From NCBI GenBank assembly GCA_001464335.1, contig LNEV01000014.1, positions 181,522 through 245,521 on the forward strand: a stretch of 64,000 nucleotides of DNA. The letters are read 5' to 3'. Position numbers and translations under genes: made by a program. Of this stretch, positions 31,409 through 38,521 are shown one piece after another (the first letter of the stretch is position 1; every line of letters starts with the position of its first letter). This DNA comes from Rhizobiales bacterium Ga0077545. Its GTDB lineage: Bacteria; Pseudomonadota; Alphaproteobacteria; Rhizobiales; Methylopilaceae. The notes below the pieces were generated by a model that saw only the letters and a program-made list of their open reading frames with translations, searched no databases and was not told where the DNA came from.

Positions 31409-31515
31409 TCACCGCATGTAGGAAGGCGAAAGCACAAGCTCAACGCGGACACGGGTCAAGGCGCCTTTCCCCCGCCTCCGGCATTCGTCTAATGTTGCCC
31501 CAAAGAAACGTGAGC

Positions 31516-33051
31516 ATGCGCGAACATATCTACGACATCGCGATTATCGGCGGCGGCGTGAACGGCTGCGGCCTTGCGCGCGATGCCGCGGGGCGCGGCC
31601 TCAAAGTCTATCTGTGCGAGCGCGACGACCTCGCTTCGGGCACCAGTTCGGCATCCACCAAGCTCATTCATGGCGGGCTGCGCTATCTGGAATTCTACGA
31701 GTTCCGCCTGGTGCGCGAGGCGCTGCGCGAGCGCGAGGTCCTGCTCAGGATCGCGCCGCACATCGTGCGGCCGCTGCGGTTCATCCTGCCCCATCACCAG
31801 GGGCTGCGCCCGCGCTGGATGCTGCGGCTCGGGCTCTTTCTCTACGATCTTCTCGGCGGGCTCGGCCGCACATTGCCCTCGTCCCGCGCGGTCGATCTGT
31901 CGCGCATTCCCGCCGGCGCCGTGCTGAAGGCCGATTTCGCGAAGGGCTTCGAATATTCCGATTGCTGGGTGGACGATGCGCGTCTCGTCGTCCTCAACGC
32001 CATGGATGCCGCCGCGCGCGGCGCGCACATCCACACGCGCACCGAATGCGCCGGGGCGATGCGCGAGGGCGATCTTTGGCGCGTCACGACGTTGAAGCGC
32101 GGCGTGCGGGAGACCATCCGCGCGCGCGTGCTCGTCAACGCCGCCGGACCGTGGGTCAGCGAGATGCTGAACAGCATCGAGCAGCGCCCCGCGCCGGTGC
32201 GCCTCGTCAAGGGCAGCCATGTCGTCGTGCCGAAGCTGTTCGCCCATGACCGCGCCTATATCTTCCAGAACCCGGACGGGCGGATCGAATTTGCCATCCC
32301 CTATGAAGGCGAGTTCACCCTGATCGGCACGACCGACGAGGATTTCACGGGCGATGCGGCGGACGCCAAAGCCAGTGCCGACGAGATCGCCTATCTCTGC
32401 CGTTCCGTCTCGGCCTATTTCCGGCAGGATGTCCGCCCCGAGGACGCCGTATGGACCTATTCGGGCGTGCGGCCGCTCTATGACGATGGTTCGGGCCGCG
32501 CGCAGGAAGCAACGCGCGATTATGTCCTGAAGATCGATGGCGGGGCGGGATCGCCACCGCTGCTCAATGTTTACGGCGGCAAGATCACAACCTATCGCCG
32601 CCTTGCCGAGCACGCGCTCGATCTGCTGGAGCCGTTCACCGGCCGCACGCGCAGCTGGACCTCCTCGGCCGCCCTGCCGGGCGGCGATTTTGCACAAAGC
32701 CGCCGCAGCCGCTGCGCCCGGGATCTGCGCAGCCGCTACCCCTTCCTCAGCCCGGCAGACGCCACCCGCCTGTTCACCGCCTATGGAACGCGCGCCGATT
32801 ACATTCTCGGTGCGGCCAAGAGCATGCAGGACCTCGGCACCGCGTTCGGCGGCGGCCTGACGGAAGCCGAAGTCCTCTATCTCATCCGCCACGAATGGGC
32901 CGAGACCGCCGAAGACGTCCTGTGGCGGCGCACCAAGCTCGGGCTTCACCTCGACGAGGAAGGCCGGCGCGCACTCGACGCCTTCATGAAGACCCATGCA
33001 GGACGCACGCGCACACCGCGCCGCGAAGCCGCGCTGGAGAATCCCGCCTGA
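31516..33051 (+). CDS. glpD: Glycerol-3-phosphate dehydrogenase GlpD
   Basis: This 511-aa FAD-dependent membrane-associated enzyme oxidises glycerol-3-phosphate to dihydroxyacetone phosphate and feeds quinone. The N-terminal FAD motif IIGGGVNGCGLARDAAGRG (about 9-27) and the signature SSASTKLIHGGLRYLE are clear, with VYGGKITTYRRLAEHA further on. ATG 31516 gives the usual short lead to the FAD motif; an ATG at 31492 would add eight residues without a ribosome site. It completes the glycerol pathway begun by glpV and glpK, but sits about 28 kb from them. No GlpR-type gene is seen. Confidence 0.95.
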   Translation: MREHIYDIAIIGGGVNGCGLARDAAGRGLKVYLCERDDLASGTSSASTKLIHGGLRYLEFYEFRLVREALREREVLLRIAPHIVRPLRFILPHHQGLRPRWMLRLGLFLYDLLGGLGRTLPSSRAVDLSRIPAGAVLKADFAKGFEYSDCWVDDARLVVLNAMDAAARGAHIHTRTECAGAMREGDLWRVTTLKRGVRETIRARVLVNAAGPWVSEMLNSIEQRPAPVRLVKGSHVVVPKLFAHDRAYIFQNPDGRIEFAIPYEGEFTLIGTTDEDFTGDAADAKASADEIAYLCRSVSAYFRQDVRPEDAVWTYSGVRPLYDDGSGRAQEATRDYVLKIDGGAGSPPLLNVYGGKITTYRRLAEHALDLLEPFTGRTRSWTSSAALPGGDFAQSRRSRCARDLRSRYPFLSPADATRLFTAYGTRADYILGAAKSMQDLGTAFGGGLTEAEVLYLIRHEWAETAEDVLWRRTKLGLHLDEEGRRALDAFMKTHAGRTRTPRREAALENPA

Positions 33052-33074
33052 TCGAGAAGCACCCCTGAAACGAC

Positions 33075-33098
33075 AAAAGCGGCCCGAAGGCCGCTTTC
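33075..33098 (+). terminator. Hairpin terminator after glpD
   Basis: AAAGCGGCC (33076-33084) pairs with GGCCGCTTT (33089-33097) around a CGAA tetraloop, 25 bases after the glpD stop. Only three T residues follow. A second smaller hairpin, GCGGCC-TTTC-GGCCGC, lies at 33113-33128. Nothing else is seen in 33099-33199. Confidence 0.75.
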
Positions 33099-33199
33099 GT
33101 CACTCGCTCCAAGCGGCCTTTCGGCCGCCGGGAACTTCGCCTTGAGCGGCACAGGCCGCTCACGGGCATTTTCGTGAAGCCAGTCGCCTGGCGCCCGAC

Positions 33200-33337
33200 T
33201 TAGCGCGCGAAAGCGCTGGCCGGAATGTCGAGGATCTTGAGATCCGAAGCCGACGGAACGCGGTGGTTGCGGGCAGCTTCGCCAACGCGCTGAGCGGCAC
33301 CGGCGTATTCGAAGAAGTACAGGATGAAAGCGATCAT
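33200..33337 (-). CDS. 45-aa conserved-looking small protein
   Basis: This short open frame encodes a hydrophobic-aromatic start (MIAFILYFFEYAGAA), a basic middle (RNHRVPSASDL) and ends IPASAFAR. AAAGGGG stands before ATG 33337 as a ribosome site, and the gene lies alone between two larger operons. The tail (SASDLKILDIPASAF) recalls the C-terminal pattern of the DUF1127-like small proteins common in Rhizobiales, but the match is not firm. No function is assigned. Confidence 0.6.
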   Translation of the reverse strand: MIAFILYFFEYAGAAQRVGEAARNHRVPSASDLKILDIPASAFAR

Positions 33338-33401
33338 GAGGTGAACCCCTTTGTTTGACTGCGCCGAATATGATCCTTCGCGCACCCATGAGGTAGGGGT
33401 C

Positions 33402-33454
33402 TGGTATACCACCAGCAATGCATATGACGCATGGCTGAATGGGATAAGCCATGC
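33402..33454. promoter_or_regulatory. Palindromic sites upstream of the 45-aa gene
   Basis: TGGTATACCA at 33402-33411 is a perfect 10-bp palindrome, resembling GntR-type operators. GCATGGCT (33429-33436) with AGCCATGC (33447-33454) forms an 8-bp inverted repeat around 10 nt. Both lie 65-117 bases upstream of ATG 33337 and after the kinase gene's end, which suggests repressor or activator sites for the small gene. Function is inferred only from symmetry. Confidence 0.4.
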
Positions 33455-33490
33455 AGATCGTTAAGATCCGTTAATTAATGGCCGCATGGC

Positions 33491-35740
33491 TCATGCGACA
33501 GGCAAAGCCCCGCCACCCGACGTCTCGGCGGTTTTCGTCATGCCGAGGGCGGTGGCTAACGCCGCTTCAAGGTCGGGAAGAGAAAACGGCTTCTTGAGCA
33601 GCCGGTCGGCCGTAACCGTGCCCGCCCCTTCCACGAACCCGCTCATCAGCACGCTCGGCAGATCGGGCCGCAGCGCCTGTATGCGTTTCAGCGTCTGCTC
33701 GCCGGACAACCCCGGCATGGCATAGTCGGCCAGCACCGCATCGACGCTCAATCCGTCGCGGATGGCTTCGACCGCCGCCGCGCCGCTGGTCGCCCGCAAG
33801 ACTTCGCAGCCCAGTTCCTCGATCATGCTCGCCGTCGCCGACAGCACATCCACGTCGTCGTCGACGACGAGAATGCGCAAGCCGTGCGGCAGATGCTCCG
33901 CCTCGACGGGAGCCACCTCGTCCACGGCGGCGTTCTTGGTCGCCGCAGGTAGGAAAATGCCGAAACACGACCCCCGCCCGGCCTCCGTCTCGATCTCGAT
34001 TCCGCCGCCGAGCTGCTTGACGATGCCGAGCACCTGCGGCAGGCCGAGCCCCGAGCCACGGCCAATTTCCTTCGTTGTGAAGAACGGCTCGAACACGCGC
34101 GCCAGAACGTCCGGCGGCATGCCCGATCCCTCATCCTCGACGCTCAGTTTGACATAACGCCCCGGCCCCGGCCCTTCGGGCGTGCGCGCGAGTTTCTTGC
34201 GGATCTTGGTCTGCGTGCGGATCGTAATGACGCCGCCATCCGGCATCGCATCGCGCGCATTGATGGCAAGGTTGAGCAGGATGAGATCGACCTGCGTCGC
34301 ATCGGCCATGGCAAGCGGCAGTTTCGGTTCCAGGTCCGCCTTGACGCTGACCGAGCCGCCCAGCGTCGAGCTCATCAGTTCGAGTGCGCCTTCGACGATC
34401 ATGTTGACGCTCACCGCCTCAACCTTCAAACGCTGCCGCCGCGAGAACGCCAGAAGCTGCTGCGTCAGCCGCGCGCCGCGATCGACCGCCGTATGTGCGC
34501 GCTCCAGATAGCGCCTTACATCAGCATCGTCCGCGCGGCGCAGCGCCAGATCGAGATTGCCCGAGATCGCCATAAGAAGATTGTTGAAGTCGTGGGCGAC
34601 ACCGCCCGTCAGCTGGCCGACCGCCTCCAGCTTCTGCGACTGAAGAAGCGCCGCTTCCGCGCGACGGCGCTCGGTTAGATCGACGACGCCGCCAAGCCCG
34701 CGCACAGGCGTGCCCTCGGCGTCCCGTTCCGCTTCCATCAGGATACAGACATCGAGCACCGCGCCACTTTTGCTGAGAACGCGGCGCTCCGCGCCCGGGC
34801 AATCGAGGCCGATGGATCCCGTCGCTTCGTCTTCGGGCAGGATGAGATCCTCTATCCGCCGCCCAATCAAATCGGCCCTTTCGTAACCCAGCAGACGCAC
34901 CAGCGCATCGCTCGCATGTTCGATCCGTCCGGACGCATCCACGCTGAACATCGGAAGCGGCGTGCGTCGGTAGAGCTCGCGGAACCGTTCCTCACTTGCC
35001 TGCGCGGTACGCACTTCGGATGCCGAGATGCGGCGGTCGAACAAGGCTGCGCCCCAGGCCAGGAAAAGGATAAGAAATGTCAGGCTCGCGATGGCGAGCG
35101 CGAGCTCGGTCTGCCCGAATCCGCCCGCATCTTCTGCGTGCGCGGCGTGATCGCTGGAGAACTGGGCGGCCGCCATTGCGGTGTAGTGCATGCCCGAGAC
35201 AGCAATTCCCATCACGATGGCTGCCGCCGTGCGCACAGCCGCGCTGGCGTCGCGCCGCGCCAGCCAGAGCGCGGCGGTTGCCGCGCCGATGGCGATGGCG
35301 ACCGACAGCCCCACAAGCGCAGGGTCGTAGGCGACGCTGCCCGGCATCCGCATCGCGGCCATGCCGAGATAATGCATGGTGACGATGCTGAGCCCGAGCA
35401 CGAGGCCAGACCCGAGAAGCGCGAAAACGCGGTTCGGTTGCCGGTTCACGATGACGAAGGCAAGCGCCGCAACCACGATCGGCAACAGCAGCGAGGCAAT
35501 GGTCAGCCCGCCATCGAAGGAGATCGGCATGGGCATGACGAAGGCCAGCATGCCGATGAAATGCATGGCCCAGATGCCACCGCCCATCGCGATGGCCGCC
35601 CCGATCAGCCAGGCCGTGCGCGCCCGCCCAAAGACGCTGCGCGCACGCGGAAAAAGGTCAAGCGCCGTGTAGGAGGCCGCAATCGCCACGAGGACCGACA
35701 GCGCAACGAGTTCAGGATCATGCGTACCCGTGACAATCAT
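33491..35740 (-). CDS. MHYT-domain hybrid sensor histidine kinase
   Basis: This protein of about 749 aa combines an N-terminal MHYT membrane sensor (about 5-230), a PAS domain (about 255-370), a HisKA/HATPase kinase core (about 385-605) and a C-terminal receiver (about 630-745). The sensor shows three copies of the motif as MHFIGM, MHYLGM and MHYTAM; such domains are proposed to bind copper and sense oxygen, CO or NO. The phosphorylated histidine is in GGVAHDFNNLL; the receiver aspartate is in DAVLADYAMPG, with the conserved lysine in LLKKPF. ATG 35740 starts right before the first helix; a GTG at 35779 is possible. No separate response regulator is adjacent. Confidence 0.92.
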   Translation of the reverse strand: MIVTGTHDPELVALSVLVAIAASYTALDLFPRARSVFGRARTAWLIGAAIAMGGGIWAMHFIGMLAFVMPMPISFDGGLTIASLLLPIVVAALAFVIVNRQPNRVFALLGSGLVLGLSIVTMHYLGMAAMRMPGSVAYDPALVGLSVAIAIGAATAALWLARRDASAAVRTAAAIVMGIAVSGMHYTAMAAAQFSSDHAAHAEDAGGFGQTELALAIASLTFLILFLAWGAALFDRRISASEVRTAQASEERFRELYRRTPLPMFSVDASGRIEHASDALVRLLGYERADLIGRRIEDLILPEDEATGSIGLDCPGAERRVLSKSGAVLDVCILMEAERDAEGTPVRGLGGVVDLTERRRAEAALLQSQKLEAVGQLTGGVAHDFNNLLMAISGNLDLALRRADDADVRRYLERAHTAVDRGARLTQQLLAFSRRQRLKVEAVSVNMIVEGALELMSSTLGGSVSVKADLEPKLPLAMADATQVDLILLNLAINARDAMPDGGVITIRTQTKIRKKLARTPEGPGPGRYVKLSVEDEGSGMPPDVLARVFEPFFTTKEIGRGSGLGLPQVLGIVKQLGGGIEIETEAGRGSCFGIFLPAATKNAAVDEVAPVEAEHLPHGLRILVVDDDVDVLSATASMIEELGCEVLRATSGAAAVEAIRDGLSVDAVLADYAMPGLSGEQTLKRIQALRPDLPSVLMSGFVEGAGTVTADRLLKKPFSLPDLEAALATALGMTKTAETSGGGALPVA

Positions 35741-35844
35741 CGCACCCGGCCCGTCCGCGTTTTTCGCGTTGTTGGGCACACAGCATAGACGCTCTTTCGG
35801 CAGCCGAGAACACTTTCGGCGTCTTTGGGCCCGGGCGCTTCGGC

Positions 35845-35871
35845 GGCGGGCGGAGCAAGGCCCCGCCCGCC
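35845..35871. repeat. GC-rich inverted repeat between kinase and flavoprotein genes
   Basis: GGCGGGCGG (35845-35853) and CCGCCCGCC (35863-35871) form a perfect 9-bp hairpin with a 9-nt loop. It lies 28 bases beyond the stop of the flavoprotein gene on the minus strand, so it may help end that transcript, although no T-run follows. Confidence 0.55.
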
Positions 35872-35899
35872 GGCCAGATCAGGCGCGCGATTTTTCTGA

Positions 35900-36793
35900 T
35901 CAGGCAGCCGCCCGCATCAGCGAGTAATGCGCCCGCGCCCCGGCGATGACGCCATCGCCCACCGAAAGCGCGACATTGCCCATCGGGCGCGCGAGATCGC
36001 CACAGGCGAACACGCCCGGAACGCTCGTTTCCTTGCTCTCGTCGGTTCGCACGAAGGGCCCTGTCGGACCTTCCTCCAGCTCGCAGCCGAGCTGTTCGGC
36101 GACCGGGCTCGATGGCCTGATCTTCGTCAGCACCGCAAGTCCCGCAAGGTAGATGCTGCGGCCGTCGGAAAGTTCGACTTCCAACCCTGAAGTGCCCGAG
36201 AGGCGCGTCACCGGCGCCCGCTCGACCGTGACTTCGCGGGTCGCGAGGGAGGCGCTTTCCTCGGCGTCCGGCTCGAACGCGCCGTTCAGGAACAGGGTCG
36301 TCGGCCCCCAGTCCGGCAGCATCAGCGCATGATGCAGCGACATGCGCGATCCCGCGAGCACGCCGACCGACCCGCCGCCGAGCTCATAGCCGTGGCAGTA
36401 CGGACAATGAAACACCGTGTCGCCCCAGCGCTCGACGAGCCCCGGCACATCGGGAAGCGTGTCCGATATGCCGGTCGCCAGAACAAGCCGCCGCGCCGTG
36501 ATGCGGGCACCGTCATCCAGTTGCAGCGCGAAGCCTTCGCCGTTGCGCTGCGCGTCGATGACGGATGCGTCGCGCCAGCTTACAGTCGGATAGGCAAGAA
36601 GCTGCGCCTTCGCCTCGGCGGCGATGAGGCCGGGATCGCGCCCGTCCTGCCCGAGAAATCCGTGTGCGTGCCGCGCGAACCGGTTGCGCCGCCGCCCGGC
36701 GTCGATCACCATAACGTTGCGGCGCGCACGCGCAATCTGCAGCGCGGCCGACATCCCTGCATAGCTTCCGCCGACGACAGCGATCTCGTACAT
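35900..36793 (-). CDS. Thioredoxin-reductase-like FAD/NAD(P) oxidoreductase
   Basis: This 297-aa flavoprotein has the FAD motif VVGGSYAGMSAALQIARA (about 5-22), the redox-active pair in FHCPYCHGYE (CxxC at about 134-137), and a C-terminal GVFACGDLARPMGNVALSVG FAD site. These fit the low-molecular-weight thioredoxin reductase family. It is one of the single-gene variants often paired with redox regulators. The start at 36793 is chosen because MYEIAVVGG begins the FAD fold and follows a GAGGAGTTGAG site. It lies 2 nt after the Rrf2 regulator gene on the same strand, so the regulator probably controls it. Confidence 0.9.
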   Translation of the reverse strand: MYEIAVVGGSYAGMSAALQIARARRNVMVIDAGRRRNRFARHAHGFLGQDGRDPGLIAAEAKAQLLAYPTVSWRDASVIDAQRNGEGFALQLDDGARITARRLVLATGISDTLPDVPGLVERWGDTVFHCPYCHGYELGGGSVGVLAGSRMSLHHALMLPDWGPTTLFLNGAFEPDAEESASLATREVTVERAPVTRLSGTSGLEVELSDGRSIYLAGLAVLTKIRPSSPVAEQLGCELEEGPTGPFVRTDESKETSVPGVFACGDLARPMGNVALSVGDGVIAGARAHYSLMRAAA

Positions 36794-36795
36794 GC

Positions 36796-37242
36796 TCAAC
36801 TCCTCTTTTCGTGGCGTGCGGGCTTTGCGCGTTTGCGGTAATCGTCGACGAGCTGTTTCAGCGTCACATCGGCAAATCGCTCCAGCAGAAGCGCTTCGGC
36901 CTCGCTGAACGCCCCCTTCAGCGCGCGGTTGACCGCCTGTTCGACAAGACATTGCGGATGCTCGACATGCACGCCGAGCGACAGAACGGGCGAAGCGCCG
37001 AGCGCGTCGTAAATATCCTTCAGGCTGATGGCGTCGAGATCGACGGCAATCCGCCAGCCGCCGCCATGCCCCTTGTCAGAGGTCACGAACCCGGCCTCGC
37101 GCAGCCCGGCCATGGTTCGACGAACCACCACCGGATTGGTGTCCATGCACATGGAAAGTTCGGTCGAGGTCATCGCCCGATCCTGCTCGGCCATATGCAG
37201 CAGCGCGTGCAGCACCGCGGAAAGTCGCCCGTCGCGCTTCAT
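36796..37242 (-). CDS. Rrf2-family transcriptional regulator
   Basis: This 148-aa protein has the Rrf2 winged helix: MTSTELSMCMDTNPVVVRRT (recognition region, about 24-43) and the wing VTSDKGHGGGWRIAVD. It has only two cysteines (in SMCMD and HPQCLVE) and lacks the three-cysteine cluster of IscR/NsrR, so it is closer to the YwnA/CymR-like members. Those sense through thiols or protein partners. ATG 37242 is preferred to an upstream in-frame ATG at 37311, because the upstream stretch holds the promoter and a terminator. It is the first gene of a two-gene operon with the flavoprotein. Confidence 0.92.
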   Translation of the reverse strand: MKRDGRLSAVLHALLHMAEQDRAMTSTELSMCMDTNPVVVRRTMAGLREAGFVTSDKGHGGGWRIAVDLDAISLKDIYDALGASPVLSLGVHVEHPQCLVEQAVNRALKGAFSEAEALLLERFADVTLKQLVDDYRKRAKPARHEKRS

Positions 37243-37260
37243 GTAACTTGATATGTTACA
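37242..37260. promoter_or_regulatory. Inverted repeat at the Rrf2 start: probable autoregulatory operator
   Basis: TGTAAC (37242-37247) and GTTACA (37255-37260) are a perfect 6-bp inverted repeat with a 7-nt centre. It starts at the first base of the Rrf2 coding sequence and runs into the AT-rich promoter. The size and position suit autoregulation by this dimeric regulator, by occlusion of the promoter and ribosome site. Binding is inferred, not shown. Confidence 0.6.
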
Positions 37261-37270
37261 ATATCGGATA

Positions 37271-37304
37271 AAAAGCAAGAGCCCGGGATTTTGCCCGGGC
37301 TCTT
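37271..37304 (-). terminator. Intrinsic terminator after nrdB
   Basis: AAGAGCCCGGG (37277-37287) pairs perfectly over 11 bp with CCCGGGCTCTT (37294-37304) around a 6-nt loop. On the minus strand GCTTTTTA follows. It ends the nrdA-nrdB message before the Rrf2 promoter. Confidence 0.88.
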
Positions 37305-37348
37305 GGTTCATTTCACGGCGTTATAAGGCCCTCGTCGAGCCTACCGCA

Positions 37349-38488
37349 TCAATCCCAGGTCAGCGCGCCGCCGTTCTGGTATTCGATGACGCGTGTCTCG
37401 AAGAAGTTCTTTTCCTTCTTGAGATCCATCGCCTCCGACATCCACGGGAACGGGTTTTCCGTTTCCGGGAACACCGGCGCAAGGCCGATCTGGGCGCAGC
37501 GGCGGTTGGCGATGAAGTGCATGTACTGCTCGCAGAGCGCCGCGTTGAGGCCGAGGAAACCGCGCGGCATCGTATCGCGGCCGTAACCGGCCTCGAGCTC
37601 CGCCGCTTCCTTGATCATCCCGCGCAGATATTCCTGGAACGCCTTCGTCCACAGATGCGGGTTCTCGATCTTGATCTGGTTGATGACGTCGATGCCGAAG
37701 TTCAGATGGATCGATTCATCGCGCAGGATGTACTGATACTGCTCGGCGATGCCGACCATCTTGTTGCGGCGGCCGAGCGACAGGATCTGCGCGAAGCCCG
37801 TGTAGAACCACATGCCCTCGAACACCACGTAGAACGCGACGAGGTCCTTCAGGAAGTCCTGGTCGCTTTCGAGCGTGCCGGTCTTGAAATTGGCATCGTC
37901 AAGATTCTTCGTGTGCTTCAGCGCCCAGGCCGCCTTGTCGGTGATGGACGGCACTTCGCGGTACATGTTGAACAGCTCGCCCTCGTCGAGGCCGAGCGAT
38001 TCCACGATGTACTGGAAAGTGTGCGTGTGCACCGCCTCCTCGAACGCCTGACGCAGCAGATACTGCCGGCATTCGGGGTTGGTCAGATGGCGGTAGATCG
38101 CCAGCACGATGTTGTTCGCAACAAGCGATTCGGAGGCGGCGAAGAAGCCCAGATTGCGCTTGATCGCGTGCCGCTCGTCGTCCGTCAGGCCATCGCGCGA
38201 TTTCCAGAGCGCGATGTCGGCCTGCATGGACACTTCGGTCGGCATCCAGTGATTGTTGCAGCCCGCGAGATATTTCTCCCACGCCCATTTGTATTTGAGC
38301 GGCAGGAGCTGGTTCACGTCGGCGCGGCAATTGATCATCGCCTTGTCGTCGACCGACACGCGCGCGCCGCCGCGCTCGATCTCGCCGAGCCCCGTCGCGT
38401 CCGCGACCGGAGCAGCATTCTTGTCGAAGGCCGGGTGCACGTTCTTCTTCGGGTCGTTGTTCGGCTCGGTCTCGGACCAGTCAAGCAT
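37349..38488 (-). CDS. nrdB: Ribonucleotide reductase class Ia, beta subunit
   Basis: This 379-aa subunit holds the diiron-tyrosyl cofactor that starts the radical for deoxyribonucleotide synthesis. Iron-ligand segments are seen as [19 protein letters not shown] (Glu and His ligands) and [18 protein letters not shown]. The N-terminal region is extended compared with E. coli NrdB. The C-terminus ([11 protein letters not shown]) is the usual tail that docks on the alpha subunit. An AGGAGA site precedes ATG 38488. The gene is 33 nt after nrdA in the same operon. Confidence 0.96.
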   Translation of the reverse strand: MLDWSETEPNNDPKKNVHPAFDKNAAPVADATGLGEIERGGARVSVDDKAMINCRADVNQLLPLKYKWAWEKYLAGCNNHWMPTEVSMQADIALWKSRDGLTDDERHAIKRNLGFFAASESLVANNIVLAIYRHLTNPECRQYLLRQAFEEAVHTHTFQYIVESLGLDEGELFNMYREVPSITDKAAWALKHTKNLDDANFKTGTLESDQDFLKDLVAFYVVFEGMWFYTGFAQILSLGRRNKMVGIAEQYQYILRDESIHLNFGIDVINQIKIENPHLWTKAFQEYLRGMIKEAAELEAGYGRDTMPRGFLGLNAALCEQYMHFIANRRCAQIGLAPVFPETENPFPWMSEAMDLKKEKNFFETRVIEYQNGGALTWD

Positions 38489-38521
38489 CTTCTCTGTCTC
38501 CTAAATCTTTGTCCGCACCGC

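Noticed and set aside
33468..33480. TTAA...TTAA pair after the kinase gene as a CtrA box
   Set aside because: The spacing is six rather than seven bases, so it does not meet the CtrA pattern.
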